Positions 1 to 6,341 of a DNA stretch of 8,269 nucleotides are shown one piece after another. A program made the position numbers and the translations under genes. Position 1 is the first letter of the stretch. Each line of letters begins with the position of its first letter. A model generated the notes under the pieces. That model searched no databases. It was not told the DNA's origin and worked only from the letters and a program-made list of their open reading frames with translations. This stretch comes from JACQID01 sp035290885 (GTDB taxonomy: Archaea; Aenigmatarchaeota; Aenigmatarchaeia; GW2011-AR5), in assembly GCA_035290885.1 (NCBI GenBank), contig DATDTL010000082.1, positions 1 to 8,269 on the forward strand, in the 5' to 3' direction.

Positions 1-1771
1 CCGTAAGCTTGGTAAGATTATCGAATGCATTATTGTCAATGGCACTCATCCTGTCGCCCGCATCGCCCCATTCCAACGCAGAGCCTGAATGGCCGCTTGC
101 ATTCACAAGTCCGAATATGGCGCCGTTAATATTATTCGGCGAGGAATCACTACCCGTACCGTTGTCAAAACTCCAATAAGATAAAAGACCCTCATCGGAT
201 AGAGAAACGTTGATTACTGTTACAAGAGCGTCATTATGCACCATGCCGCTCTGTGATGTAACTGTAAACGGACCTCCGGCCACCTTGGCGGCGAATAGTC
301 CATTACTGCCTATAATTCCGCCTCCGCTAACGGACCATGAATAGTTGACGGCAATAAAGTCGCCATACTGGTCCGCTCCGGCCGCCGAAAACTGCTGCGC
401 TCCCCCCACGGCCACGGTCGCGGCATTAGGACTGACCTTAATGACAGTCAAAATGGGCGATGATCCCGTTATTGCCTGAGCCTGAGAGCTCCTAGCGGAC
501 TCGATCCCGGCCCCATCAAACGCGCTGACTTCATACGCATACCCCATGGACGGCTGTAGGCCGGCATCAATATAACCCGCGCCTGCCGAAGTTCCGATAA
601 ATACTCCGTCACGGAATACATTATACCCGGCAACTCCTACGTTGTCGGCCGATGCCGACCATGAAATATTCATCCGGTCGGACTTTACAGCTGTTGCCGC
701 AACATTTTGAGGAACAGAAGGGGCCTCTGTATCGGGCATTATTACGGTAATGATGATATCATCACCTGTCGCAAGCTCGGAATCATTGGCATTCAGCCGC
801 AATACGTAAGTGCCGTTGACGGAAAAATTCGCCATGGTATCTACGGCAGTTTCGTCCTGAAACGCGACAGTTCCCGGCCCGCTGACCTTGGACCACCTTA
901 TCCTCAAAGAACCGTTCAGGGGCAGGCCGTCATCGGCGACTGTACCCTCTAAATTAGCGGCTGCGGGGAAACTGACGATCTGGTCTACGCCTGCATTCAC
1001 CGCCGGAGCTTTGTTCACCGGTTCCTGACTTATTTCCCGCCCGTGAAAAATCGCATCTGCCTCGGCATCGCTCAACGATTTATTATACATCCTGACTTCA
1101 TCCAGCAGGCCGTCAAACTGTCTGTCAGAGTCTGCGGCATCGTCCCTGTTGCCGATAACAAGCCTGTCGTTGTCCCCTGCCCATGCGCCACCTGGGGCCG
1201 CCAATTCAACCATCCGCATCTTCGTGCCGTTAATGTAAATTACCGGATCGTTATTGGACGAGTAACCGTCATAAACTACGATAATATGCGTCCATCCGCC
1301 GACAAAAGAGCTGCCCTTGTCGTATCTCCAGACGCCGACGTTATCCCACCGGTTGTCAACGAACTGCAGGACATTGGCGGAGCCGCCAAAACCTATGCCC
1401 AATCCATTCCTTTCACTGCTACCAAGAACAAGATTTATAACCCTGCCAAAATTAATCGGTCCGGCAGAATCCGGCTTCATCCAGAAAGCAATAGACAGAT
1501 TCCTTGCGCTGTCAAACAACGTGGGGTTTGAAACGATTATTCTATCGCCAACGTCGTTCCAATCGGCAGCACTGCCTACAAAACCTGATGCATTGACCAG
1601 ACCGTACTTCACGCCATCTGCGCTATTGCCGGAAGAGTCGACAGCAGCACTGACTGTGTCATTGTCAAAATTCCAGTAGCCGAGCAGTACTGAGGGATGT
1701 TCTGCTGCCGCAAAAGAAGCTGAAATCACGAATGCAGTTATAAGAAAAAAGACCTCTGCATTTTTTGCCAT
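1..1771 (-). CDS. Secreted multidomain surface protein with LamG-like domains (5' part, C-terminus outside window)
   Basis: The reading frame is open from an ATG at 1771 to the left edge, giving 590 residues without a stop. Residues 1-23 look like a signal peptide: a short Lys/Asn start, a hydrophobic core around FFLITAFVI, then ASFAAA. Residues about 29-245 form a concanavalin A/LamG-like domain (LLGYWNFDN opening, WTHIIVVYDG, YINGT, FDGLLDEVRMYN). Residues about 254-345 resemble a PKD-like or Ig-like beta domain (AGVDQIVSF, RWSKVSGPG). Residues about 347-435 are fibronectin type III-like (PSVPQNV, ISWSAS, GYNVFRDG, YEVSAFD). Residues about 437-521 resemble a bacterial Ig-like domain (VAVGGAQQFSA, YSWSVSGGG). 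A second LamG-like domain starts at about 529 and is cut by the edge. Such proteins are exported and usually bind glycans or other surface ligands; the ligand here is unknown. Fifteen N-x-S/T sequons fit an N-glycosylated archaeal surface protein. No Shine-Dalgarno precedes the start; a TATA box 26 bp upstream supports this ATG and a leaderless mRNA. The domain calls rest on pattern recognition. Confidence 0.88.
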   Translation of the reverse strand, partial: MAKNAEVFFLITAFVISASFAAAEHPSVLLGYWNFDNDTVSAAVDSSGNSADGVKYGLVNASGFVGSAADWNDVGDRIIVSNPTLFDSARNLSIAFWMKPDSAGPINFGRVINLVLGSSERNGLGIGFGGSANVLQFVDNRWDNVGVWRYDKGSSFVGGWTHIIVVYDGYSSNNDPVIYINGTKMRMVELAAPGGAWAGDNDRLVIGNRDDAADSDRQFDGLLDEVRMYNKSLSDAEADAIFHGREISQEPVNKAPAVNAGVDQIVSFPAAANLEGTVADDGLPLNGSLRIRWSKVSGPGTVAFQDETAVDTMANFSVNGTYVLRLNANDSELATGDDIIITVIMPDTEAPSVPQNVAATAVKSDRMNISWSASADNVGVAGYNVFRDGVFIGTSAGAGYIDAGLQPSMGYAYEVSAFDGAGIESARSSQAQAITGSSPILTVIKVSPNAATVAVGGAQQFSAAGADQYGDFIAVNYSWSVSGGGIIGSNGLFAAKVAGGPFTVTSQSGMVHNDALVTVINVSLSDEGLLSYWSFDNGTGSDSSPNNINGAIFGLVNASGHSGSALEWGDAGDRMSAIDNNAFDNLTKLT

Positions 1772-1792
1772 GAAAATTATGTAAGAAGGGAG

Positions 1793-1801
1793 TATTTATA
1801 A
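1793..1801 (-). promoter_or_regulatory. TATA box of the LamG protein gene (leaderless)
   Basis: On the minus strand the sequence reads TTATAAATA, preceded by a purine-rich AGAAA that could serve as the BRE. Its centre lies 26 bp upstream of the ATG at 1771, the usual archaeal TATA-to-transcription-start distance. Transcription would therefore begin at or next to the start codon. The stretch between box and ATG is pyrimidine-rich (CTCCCTTCTT) and holds no Shine-Dalgarno, which agrees with a leaderless message. Confidence 0.65.
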
Positions 1802-1900
1802 TTTCTATTCTGCAGAAAACCCAATACCCCGATAAACCCTGTGAATGACATTATTGGAAGATACGCTCCCGTCAAAATCCGTAATGAATGACCGATTTTA

Positions 1901-1927
1901 TCCGGTTTAACTGCAGGAGAAACCGGA
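1901..1927. repeat. Inverted repeat, 8-bp arms, 11-nt spacer
   Basis: TCCGGTTT (1901-1908) and AAACCGGA (1920-1927) are exact reverse complements separated by 11 nt. The repeat lies in the 281-bp non-coding gap 1772-2052, about 100 bp upstream of the LamG promoter and about 125 bp downstream of the mbf1 stop. It could be an RNA hairpin in the mbf1 3' region or a binding site for a regulator of the LamG gene. No T-run follows it on the minus strand, so it is a poor intrinsic terminator by itself. Confidence 0.5.
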
Positions 1928-1949
1928 AAGCACCACGAGGGCTTCATCC

Positions 1950-1978
1950 AAAAAATAGATTAATACTATCTGTATTAA
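1950..1978 (-). terminator. Putative mbf1 terminator: AT-rich hairpin followed by T-run
   Basis: TTAATAC (1960-1966) and GTATTAA (1972-1978) are exact inverted repeats with a 5-nt spacer. Read on the minus strand, in the direction of mbf1 transcription, the repeat is followed after four bases by six T residues (plus-strand A at 1950-1955). Oligo-T tracts are the main archaeal termination signal. The position, 75 bp past the mbf1 stop, is plausible. The stem is weak (AT-rich), so the T-run may matter more than the hairpin; alternatively the palindrome is an operator. Confidence 0.35.
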
Positions 1979-2052
1979 AATGGGTGACCGGATATTCGGC
2001 AGCCCGCATAACGTATGTCCGCTTCTCGGCGTCATGAGGCTATTCCGCGCAA

Positions 2053-2478
2053 TTAAATCCTCAATTTTCGCTTCTTTTTTATTACAGCAACATCCCCAAG
2101 AGTTATTTCATTCGGCGCCTGCTTTTGCACAACAGCATCCGCAGAGAAGCCCAGTAACTTTATTCCTAGAGCCTTTTCCAGCTTCCGTGCTGTCACGTTG
2201 TCAGGCCGCATGCCGTTCTCTATCCGGGCAAGTATGCTTTCCTTGACTGCGAGCTTTTCTGCGAGCATCTTTCTCTCAATTCCTACTTTGCCTCGAGCCT
2301 GCTTTATCATGGCCGAAAAGTCCGGATTTATCGTGCTCTCTGATATTTCCAGCGCATGCCTAGCCTGCGGCTGCTTTATTTCCGTTCCGTGTCCCGCGCA
2401 ACCGGCGCACACGTCAAGCGGCACGCCTTCGATGACGGCCTTCGTCACTGCGCCGCGGCCGCAAACCTCACACTGCAT
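2053..2478 (-). CDS. mbf1: Archaeal multiprotein bridging factor 1 (aMBF1): zinc ribbon plus HTH
   Basis: The 141-aa product has the archaeal MBF1 plan. An N-terminal zinc ribbon carries Cys3, Cys6, Cys24 and Cys27 (MQCEVCG, VCAGC). A Cro/C1-type helix-turn-helix spans about residues 54-110 (LAEKLAVKESILARIENG, then KLEKALGIKLL). The tail TLGDVAVIKKKRK has the TLGD plus basic stretch typical of the family. aMBF1 is a conserved archaeal protein reported to associate with the small ribosomal subunit; its eukaryotic relative bridges TBP and activators. The role in this organism is inferred. A GTG at 2487 would add three residues, but the ATG at 2478 is preferred: it starts exactly at the usual MxCExCG, and the GTG falls inside GGTGG, a Shine-Dalgarno-like motif 5 nt before the ATG. 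The gene is monocistronic by spacing, with its own promoter and a 281-bp gap to the next gene on the same strand. Confidence 0.93.
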   Translation of the reverse strand: MQCEVCGRGAVTKAVIEGVPLDVCAGCAGHGTEIKQPQARHALEISESTINPDFSAMIKQARGKVGIERKMLAEKLAVKESILARIENGMRPDNVTARKLEKALGIKLLGFSADAVVQKQAPNEITLGDVAVIKKKRKLRI

Positions 2479-2503
2479 TTTTCCCACCGTTTCCCATTTT
2501 TAT

Positions 2504-2512
2504 TTTATATAA
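2504..2512 (-). promoter_or_regulatory. TATA box of mbf1
   Basis: The minus strand reads TTATATAAA after an A-rich BRE-like CAAAAAA. The centre is 30 bp before the ATG at 2478 and 21 bp before the alternative GTG at 2487. A start of transcription about 22-27 bp downstream would give an mRNA leader of only a few nucleotides. That short leader favours the ATG and makes the GTG an unlikely initiator. Confidence 0.65.
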
Positions 2513-2556
2513 TTTTTTGAAATGTTAATTTCATGGAAGCTGAACTGTCTCAACAT

Positions 2557-2611
2557 GGCATGTTTAGCATATGCCAGATTATCACGATTATTGGCCTGTT
2601 TATTTAAGGCC
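2557..2611. repeat. Two look-alike imperfect palindromes, 36 bp apart
   Basis: The first 19-mer (2557-2575) is GGCATGTTTAGCATATGCC, which can fold as a 7-bp stem with one G-U pair and a 5-nt loop. The second (2593-2611) is GGCCTGTTTATTTAAGGCC, with 5-bp arms. Both share GGC, one variable base, TGTTTA, six variable bases, then GCC, so they are a direct repeat as well as palindromes. They lie in the 240-bp non-coding gap between the mbf1 start (2478) and the 90-aa gene. The second contains TTTATTTAA, which could be a weak TATA box for the plus-strand gene. Repeated operator sites are the simplest reading, but chance is not excluded. Confidence 0.4.
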
Positions 2612-2709
2612 TTTCGATGCCTTCTCTCCGTCAAAAACCTTGCAACCATTGTAAAATTTGAAGAAAAACAACACGGAGAGGGGAGACTGCAAAATGACGC
2701 TGCAATGAA

Positions 2710-2714
2710 GGTGA
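2710..2714 (+). promoter_or_regulatory. Shine-Dalgarno of the 90-aa gene
   Basis: GGTGA lies 4 nt before the ATG at 2719 and matches the archaeal GGAGGTGATC ribosome-binding consensus. It is the main support that the small gene is translated and that this ATG is its start. Confidence 0.6.
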
Positions 2715-2718
2715 AGAA

Positions 2719-2991
2719 ATGGTAGAATATTGCGAAAGGCGCGGGAATAGAAGAAGCGTAAAAGAACCTGTGCCTGTCTTGGATCTTGATACGAATAAGA
2801 CGACGCCTTATGCCGGATGGAACGCAGGCGGAAGAACATATATTCTGACTCGAGGGAGCATTGAGCTCCCGGAACTTGTCGCTTGTGTAAATATAGGCCC
2901 TTCTAAAGCAGCATATGTTCTCAGAAGACAGCTTGATCAGGATCCGGGATTATACAACTATATGAGAAGATTCGAAAAATCAATGGTTTAG
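2719..2991 (+). CDS. Unrecognised 90-aa protein
   Basis: I do not recognise this protein. It has an ATG, a well placed GGTGA Shine-Dalgarno, 90 codons and a TAG stop just before the ileS promoter. The N-terminal 20 residues are basic and polar (CERRGNRRSVKE). The middle (VPVLDLDTNKTTPYAGW, then GGRTYILTRG) looks beta-forming. The C-terminal half (SIELPELVACVNIGPSKAAYV, LRRQLDQDPGLYNYMRRFEK) is predicted by eye to be helical and could be a small helix-turn-helix-like fold, which is speculation. There is no signal peptide or membrane segment, so it is probably cytosolic. Codon choice is less biased than in ileS, suggesting modest expression. It is co-oriented with ileS, but ileS has its own TATA box beginning 13 bp after this stop, so the two are probably transcribed separately. 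Confidence 0.6.
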   Translation: MVEYCERRGNRRSVKEPVPVLDLDTNKTTPYAGWNAGGRTYILTRGSIELPELVACVNIGPSKAAYVLRRQLDQDPGLYNYMRRFEKSMV

Positions 2992-3004
2992 GCGTGAACT
3001 CAGC

Positions 3005-3012
3005 TTTTAAAT
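3005..3012 (+). promoter_or_regulatory. TATA box of ileS
   Basis: TTTTAAAT starts 13 bp after the stop of the preceding gene. Its centre is about 31 bp before the ATG at 3040 and 22 bp before the in-frame GTG at 3031. As at mbf1, transcription would start close to the GTG, leaving an mRNA leader of at most about ten bases. Confidence 0.6.
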
Positions 3013-3039
3013 TTTCCATATAAGCTAATAGTGACAGAC

Positions 3040-5832
3040 ATGAACCCGCAGAAAGAACAGGAAATACAGGAGTTCTGGAACAAGAACGATAGCTATCAGA
3101 AGGCCAAGGCTTTGCGAAGCCAAGGCAAGAAATTCTATTTCCTTGACGGGCCGCCGTATGCCACGGGCGCGATACACATGGGCACGGCGTGGAACAAGGT
3201 TCTGAAGGACGCGTACATACGCTACTTTCGCATGAGCGGCTTCAATGTCCGGGACCAGCCCGGCTATGACACGCACGGGATGCCCATAGAGAACAAAGTC
3301 GAGAAGGAACTCGGGCTTACGTCAAAGCCGGACATAGAGAAGCTTGGCGTTGAAGCGTTCATAAAGAAATGCCGCGAGTTCGCCACGAAATACATCGGCA
3401 TAATGAATTCGCAATTCATTGACTTAGGCGTATGGATGGATTTTTCAAAGCCTTACCTTACGCTGGACAAGGAATACATAGAAGGCGGCTGGGCCACGTT
3501 CAAGATTGGCTTTGAAAAAGGCTTGCTTTATCAGGGATTCTATCCGGTTCATGTCTGCCCCCACTGCCAGACTGCCGTTGCTTATAATGAAATAGAATAC
3601 ATGAAGGCGACCGACCCGTCGGTATATGTGAAATTTGAGGTCAAGGGCAAGGACGAATACTTAGTCATCTGGACCACGACGCCGTGGACCCTGCCGGCCA
3701 ATGCAGGCATCATGGTACATCCGGACGAGGAATATGCCCGCGTACAGGCAGGCAAAGAAATTCTTATAATTGCGAAGCCTCTCGCGGAAAAAGTCATGCA
3801 GAAGGCAGGCATAACGAACTGGAAGATACTGGAAACGTTCAAGGGCAAGAAACTTGAAGGCGTGCAGTACGAGCATCCGCTCAAGGAAAAAATCAAAGCC
3901 CAGCAGAAGGTTCAGGGAAGAGTCATATTATCCGCGCATTATGTCACAATGGAAGACGGTACCGGTCTTGTTCACACTGCGCCGGGCCACGGCGAAGAGG
4001 ACTACAAGGCAGGAAAAGAAGCCGGCCTTCCGATAATATCGCCCGTCAACATGGACGGGACGTACAACGACGATGCAGGCGACTACAAGGGCATTTTTGT
4101 CAAGAAAGCGAACAAGATAATAATAGAAGACCTGCAGAAGAAAGGCGCGCTGCTCAAGGAAGAGAATTATACCCACGACTATCCGAAATGCTGGAGATGC
4201 TCGTCGCCGCTTCTGGAAATGGCTGTTAAACAATGGTTCTTCCGCGTCACCGAGATACGCGACAAGCTGATGAAAGAGAATGAGCAGGTCAACTGGCAGC
4301 CGCCGTGGGCGAAGAAGCGGTTTGCGAACTGGCTGGAGAGCCTCGGCGACTGGCCGATTTCGCGCCAGCGCTACTGGGGAATTCCACTGCCGATATGGAC
4401 GTGCGAGTGCGGCGAAACCAAGGTCGTGGGCTCGGCTGACGAATTGCCGGTGAAAATACAAGACCTGCACAGGCCTTATGTGGATGAAATACTTCTTCCC
4501 TGCAAATGCGGGAAGAAGATGAAGAGGATACCGGATGTGCTGGACGTCTGGTTTGATTCAGGCCTTGCCGCATGGGCGTCGCTTGGCAAAGGCGAATTCA
4601 AGAAGTGGTGGCCGTGCGACTTCCAGACAGAGGGGCCGGACCAGATACGCGGATGGTGGAACTCGCAGCTCATAACGTCGGTCATCACGTTCAACGAAAG
4701 GCCCTTCAAGAACATACTTTTCCACGGGTTCGTGCTGGACGCCCACGGCATAAAGATGTCCAAGAGCAAGGGCAATGTCATAGACCCGTTTGATGTCGTA
4801 AAGAAGCACGGCCGGGACGTGCTGCGCTATTATCTTCTCTGCTCCGCGCCGTGGGATGACTTCTACTTCAAGTGGCTTGACGTCGATGAGATAGCCAAGT
4901 CCTTCGTGGTCGTAGAAAACACGTTCAACTTCCTAAAGACTTACGTGCCTGAAGCAAAGCCCGTGACGCTAAAAAGGGCCGAGGACAGGTGGATAATATC
5001 GCGCCTCAATGCGACAATCAAGGAATACAACCGCGCGTTCTCTTCGTACGAAGCACACAAGGCGGCGCAGGCTCTCTATGATTTCCTTCTCAACGACTTC
5101 TCGAGATGGTACATAAAACTCGTCCGCGACAGGACGTGGCTTACATATGAAGGCGCCGACAAGAAAGAGGCTTTCTATGCGCTCTACGAAGTGGCAAGGA
5201 AGAGCGCCGTGCTTTTGGCGCCGATATGCCCGTTCATCGCGGAACGCGCCTACCAAGACGCGCTAAAGCCGCTCGGCTGCAAAAAGGAGTCGGTGCACCA
5301 CGAAGACATGCCAGAAGCTGACGAGCGTGCCATTGATGAAAAGCTTGAGAAGGGCATGGAAACCGTGAAAGGCATAGTGGAAACCGCGAGCTTCATACGG
5401 CAAGAGCATAAAGTCAAGCTGAGGTGGCCGCTGGCTGAGATAACCCTTGAGAACATAGAAGTCTCAAAGGAACTCCACACGGTAATAGAAAGCATGTGCA
5501 ACGTGAAGGCCGTGTCGCAGAAGCCGCATAAGGATTATCCTTGCAAGCAGCTGAGCGAAGGGTTTGTCGGCCTTGACGTTCGGCTGACAAAAGAACTGAA
5601 AGCCGAGGCGCTTTACCGCGAGGTCGTGAGGAAGATACAGCAGATGCGCAAGGCCGCGGGCATGAAGGTTGAAGATGAAATAATCCTTTCAATTTCCGAG
5701 CCGGCGCTGAAAGCCTTTGAACAACAGCTAAAGAAGCAGGTAGGCGCGAAGAAAATAAGCTACGGCGCTAACGAAGGCGAAGAGCTTGAGTTTGAAGGCG
5801 AAAAGCTTCTCGTTTCTGTAAGCAAACTTTAG
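3040..5832 (+). CDS. ileS: Isoleucyl-tRNA synthetase
   Basis: This class I synthetase charges tRNA-Ile with isoleucine in the cytosol. Numbering from the upstream GTG at 3031 (subtract 3 for the ATG), the HIGH motif is H49-M-G-T52 inside GPPYATGAIHMGTAWNK, and KMSKS is at 575-579. The CP1 editing domain is present, with IWTTTPWTLPAN (211-224) and GHGEEDY including the conserved Asp324, so hydrolysis of misacylated Val-tRNA should be retained. Zinc-binding cysteine pairs are C176/C179 with C387/C390 and C458/C460 with C491/C493. DVWFDSG follows at 505-511. An anticodon-binding helical domain starts at about 650 (DRWIISRLNATIKEY). At about 930 residues it is shorter than many archaeal IleRS (over 1,000), the difference lying at the C-terminus. 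I choose the ATG at 3040 because GTGA just before it looks like a Shine-Dalgarno; GTG 3031 would add MTD. Strong preference for ATA and AAG codons suggests high expression. Its last 4 nt overlap a convergent gene. Confidence 0.97.
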   Translation: MNPQKEQEIQEFWNKNDSYQKAKALRSQGKKFYFLDGPPYATGAIHMGTAWNKVLKDAYIRYFRMSGFNVRDQPGYDTHGMPIENKVEKELGLTSKPDIEKLGVEAFIKKCREFATKYIGIMNSQFIDLGVWMDFSKPYLTLDKEYIEGGWATFKIGFEKGLLYQGFYPVHVCPHCQTAVAYNEIEYMKATDPSVYVKFEVKGKDEYLVIWTTTPWTLPANAGIMVHPDEEYARVQAGKEILIIAKPLAEKVMQKAGITNWKILETFKGKKLEGVQYEHPLKEKIKAQQKVQGRVILSAHYVTMEDGTGLVHTAPGHGEEDYKAGKEAGLPIISPVNMDGTYNDDAGDYKGIFVKKANKIIIEDLQKKGALLKEENYTHDYPKCWRCSSPLLEMAVKQWFFRVTEIRDKLMKENEQVNWQPPWAKKRFANWLESLGDWPISRQRYWGIPLPIWTCECGETKVVGSADELPVKIQDLHRPYVDEILLPCKCGKKMKRIPDVLDVWFDSGLAAWASLGKGEFKKWWPCDFQTEGPDQIRGWWNSQLITSVITFNERPFKNILFHGFVLDAHGIKMSKSKGNVIDPFDVVKKHGRDVLRYYLLCSAPWDDFYFKWLDVDEIAKSFVVVENTFNFLKTYVPEAKPVTLKRAEDRWIISRLNATIKEYNRAFSSYEAHKAAQALYDFLLNDFSRWYIKLVRDRTWLTYEGADKKEAFYALYEVARKSAVLLAPICPFIAERAYQDALKPLGCKKESVHHEDMPEADERAIDEKLEKGMETVKGIVETASFIRQEHKVKLRWPLAEITLENIEVSKELHTVIESMCNVKAVSQKPHKDYPCKQLSEGFVGLDVRLTKELKAEALYREVVRKIQQMRKAAGMKVEDEIILSISEPALKAFEQQLKKQVGAKKISYGANEGEELEFEGEKLLVSVSKL

Positions 5833-6272
5833 CGGGAATATGCCAAGTTCCTTAATGAATTCAATTTTCCTGGTGCCGGTGCAGGTCTTTTCGGTCCATG
5901 ATCCTTGGCGTTTACGAGTTTTATGCCATTAGTAGAGGTATCATAACTGATCCATACGTTATACACACGACCTTCCCGAAGCTCTTCCGGTCCTCTTTCT
6001 TGATATTTACGGGGAATTTCTAACGACATATTGCCTGTTGCGTCCCACAGACAGCCCTGCCTGTCGTCACGACTATAATTAACCGTGGCGAAGTGTATCA
6101 TCGCTTTTCCACGGTAGAACACTGCCGGCGGTAGCCAGCCACTCGTTGGCACGACACCATCTTTTTCCGTGTTAAACTCCTGGATTGTTGTAGCATGATA
6201 TTGCTGGGGTGCAAAATATACTCCTATACCCAAGAGCCCGATCCTCTTCTTCTCTTCGTTTAGATGGAGCAT
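5829..6272 (-). CDS. Unrecognised 147-aa protein
   Basis: I do not recognise this family. The reading frame runs from an ATG to a TAA that overlaps the ileS stop by 4 nt in convergent orientation. The product is charged at the N-terminus (MLHLNEEKKRIG) and then mostly beta-forming, with aromatic and short polar stretches (GVYFAPQQYHATTIQEF, PPAVFYRGKAMIHFATVNY, GRVYNVWISYDTSTNGIKLV). It ends in a Pro/Lys-rich tail (KDHGPKRPAPAPGK). No signal peptide or membrane helix is visible, so it is probably soluble; a small beta-barrel is a guess. Codon use (CGT for Arg, TTG/TTA/CTA for Leu, mixed Ile) differs from the ATA-rich neighbours ileS and the DHH gene, hinting at low expression or acquisition from elsewhere. 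The start is supported by a TATA box 25 bp upstream, making the mRNA leaderless. A GGAG at 10 nt before the ATG is too far to be a good Shine-Dalgarno. Confidence 0.7.
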   Translation of the reverse strand: MLHLNEEKKRIGLLGIGVYFAPQQYHATTIQEFNTEKDGVVPTSGWLPPAVFYRGKAMIHFATVNYSRDDRQGCLWDATGNMSLEIPRKYQERGPEELREGRVYNVWISYDTSTNGIKLVNAKDHGPKRPAPAPGKLNSLRNLAYSR

Positions 6273-6292
6273 CTATGAAGCACTCCTGTCAG

Positions 6293-6301
6293 ATATTTAA
6301 A
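6293..6301 (-). promoter_or_regulatory. TATA box of the 147-aa gene (leaderless)
   Basis: The minus strand reads TTTAAATAT, preceded by the BRE-like TTAAAAC. Its centre is 25 bp before the ATG at 6272, so transcription should start at or next to the start codon. It is divergent from the DHH promoter 40 bp away. Confidence 0.65.
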
Positions 6302-6323
6302 GTTTTAAGCTTCGTTACTTGGC

Positions 6324-6339
6324 GGTGGCATTAGCCACC
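6324..6339. promoter_or_regulatory. Operator-like perfect inverted repeat between divergent promoters
   Basis: GGTGGC (6324-6329) and GCCACC (6334-6339) are exact reverse complements around a 4-nt ATTA spacer. The site lies between the two divergent TTTAAA boxes and directly abuts the DHH TATA box at the position of the BRE. A dimeric repressor bound here would block TFB at the DHH promoter and could also affect the minus-strand promoter 22 bp away. If both promoters are leaderless, the repeat is in neither transcript, so an RNA hairpin role is unlikely. Confidence 0.5.
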
Positions 6340-6341
6340 CG

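Noticed and set aside
751..764. Perfect 14-bp palindrome TGATGATATCATCA
   Set aside because: It is inside the LamG coding sequence and arises from consecutive Asp-Asp-Ile-Ile codons (GAT GAT ATC ATC), so coding constraint explains it.
1043..1679. Plus-strand frames of 162 and 120 aa
   Set aside because: They are antisense to the LamG protein, whose frame has a signal peptide and coherent domains; the plus-strand products show no recognisable features.
1980..2246. Plus-strand 88-aa frame starting next to the AT-rich palindrome
   Set aside because: Most of it is antisense to mbf1, with no TATA box or ribosome-binding site at useful spacing and a low-complexity Pro/Gln/Ser composition.
1772..2718. 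tRNA, C/D-box RNA or CRISPR repeats in the non-coding gaps
   Set aside because: No cloverleaf with a GGTTCRA-type T-arm, no paired TGATGA/CTGA boxes and no regularly spaced direct repeats beyond the two palindromes could be found by eye.
2522..2725. Plus-strand 67-aa frame overlapping the 90-aa gene start
   Set aside because: There is no ribosome-binding site, the start lies beside the mbf1 TATA region, the composition is random-looking (many Cys/Leu/Ala), and it covers the palindrome pair.
2600..2839. Minus-strand 79-aa frame opposite the 90-aa gene
   Set aside because: It conflicts with the better supported plus-strand gene that has a GGTGA site, and it shows no promoter or domain.
3928..4470. 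180-aa minus-strand frame within ileS and several shorter ones
   Set aside because: All are antisense to a fully motif-supported synthetase and carry no independent signals.
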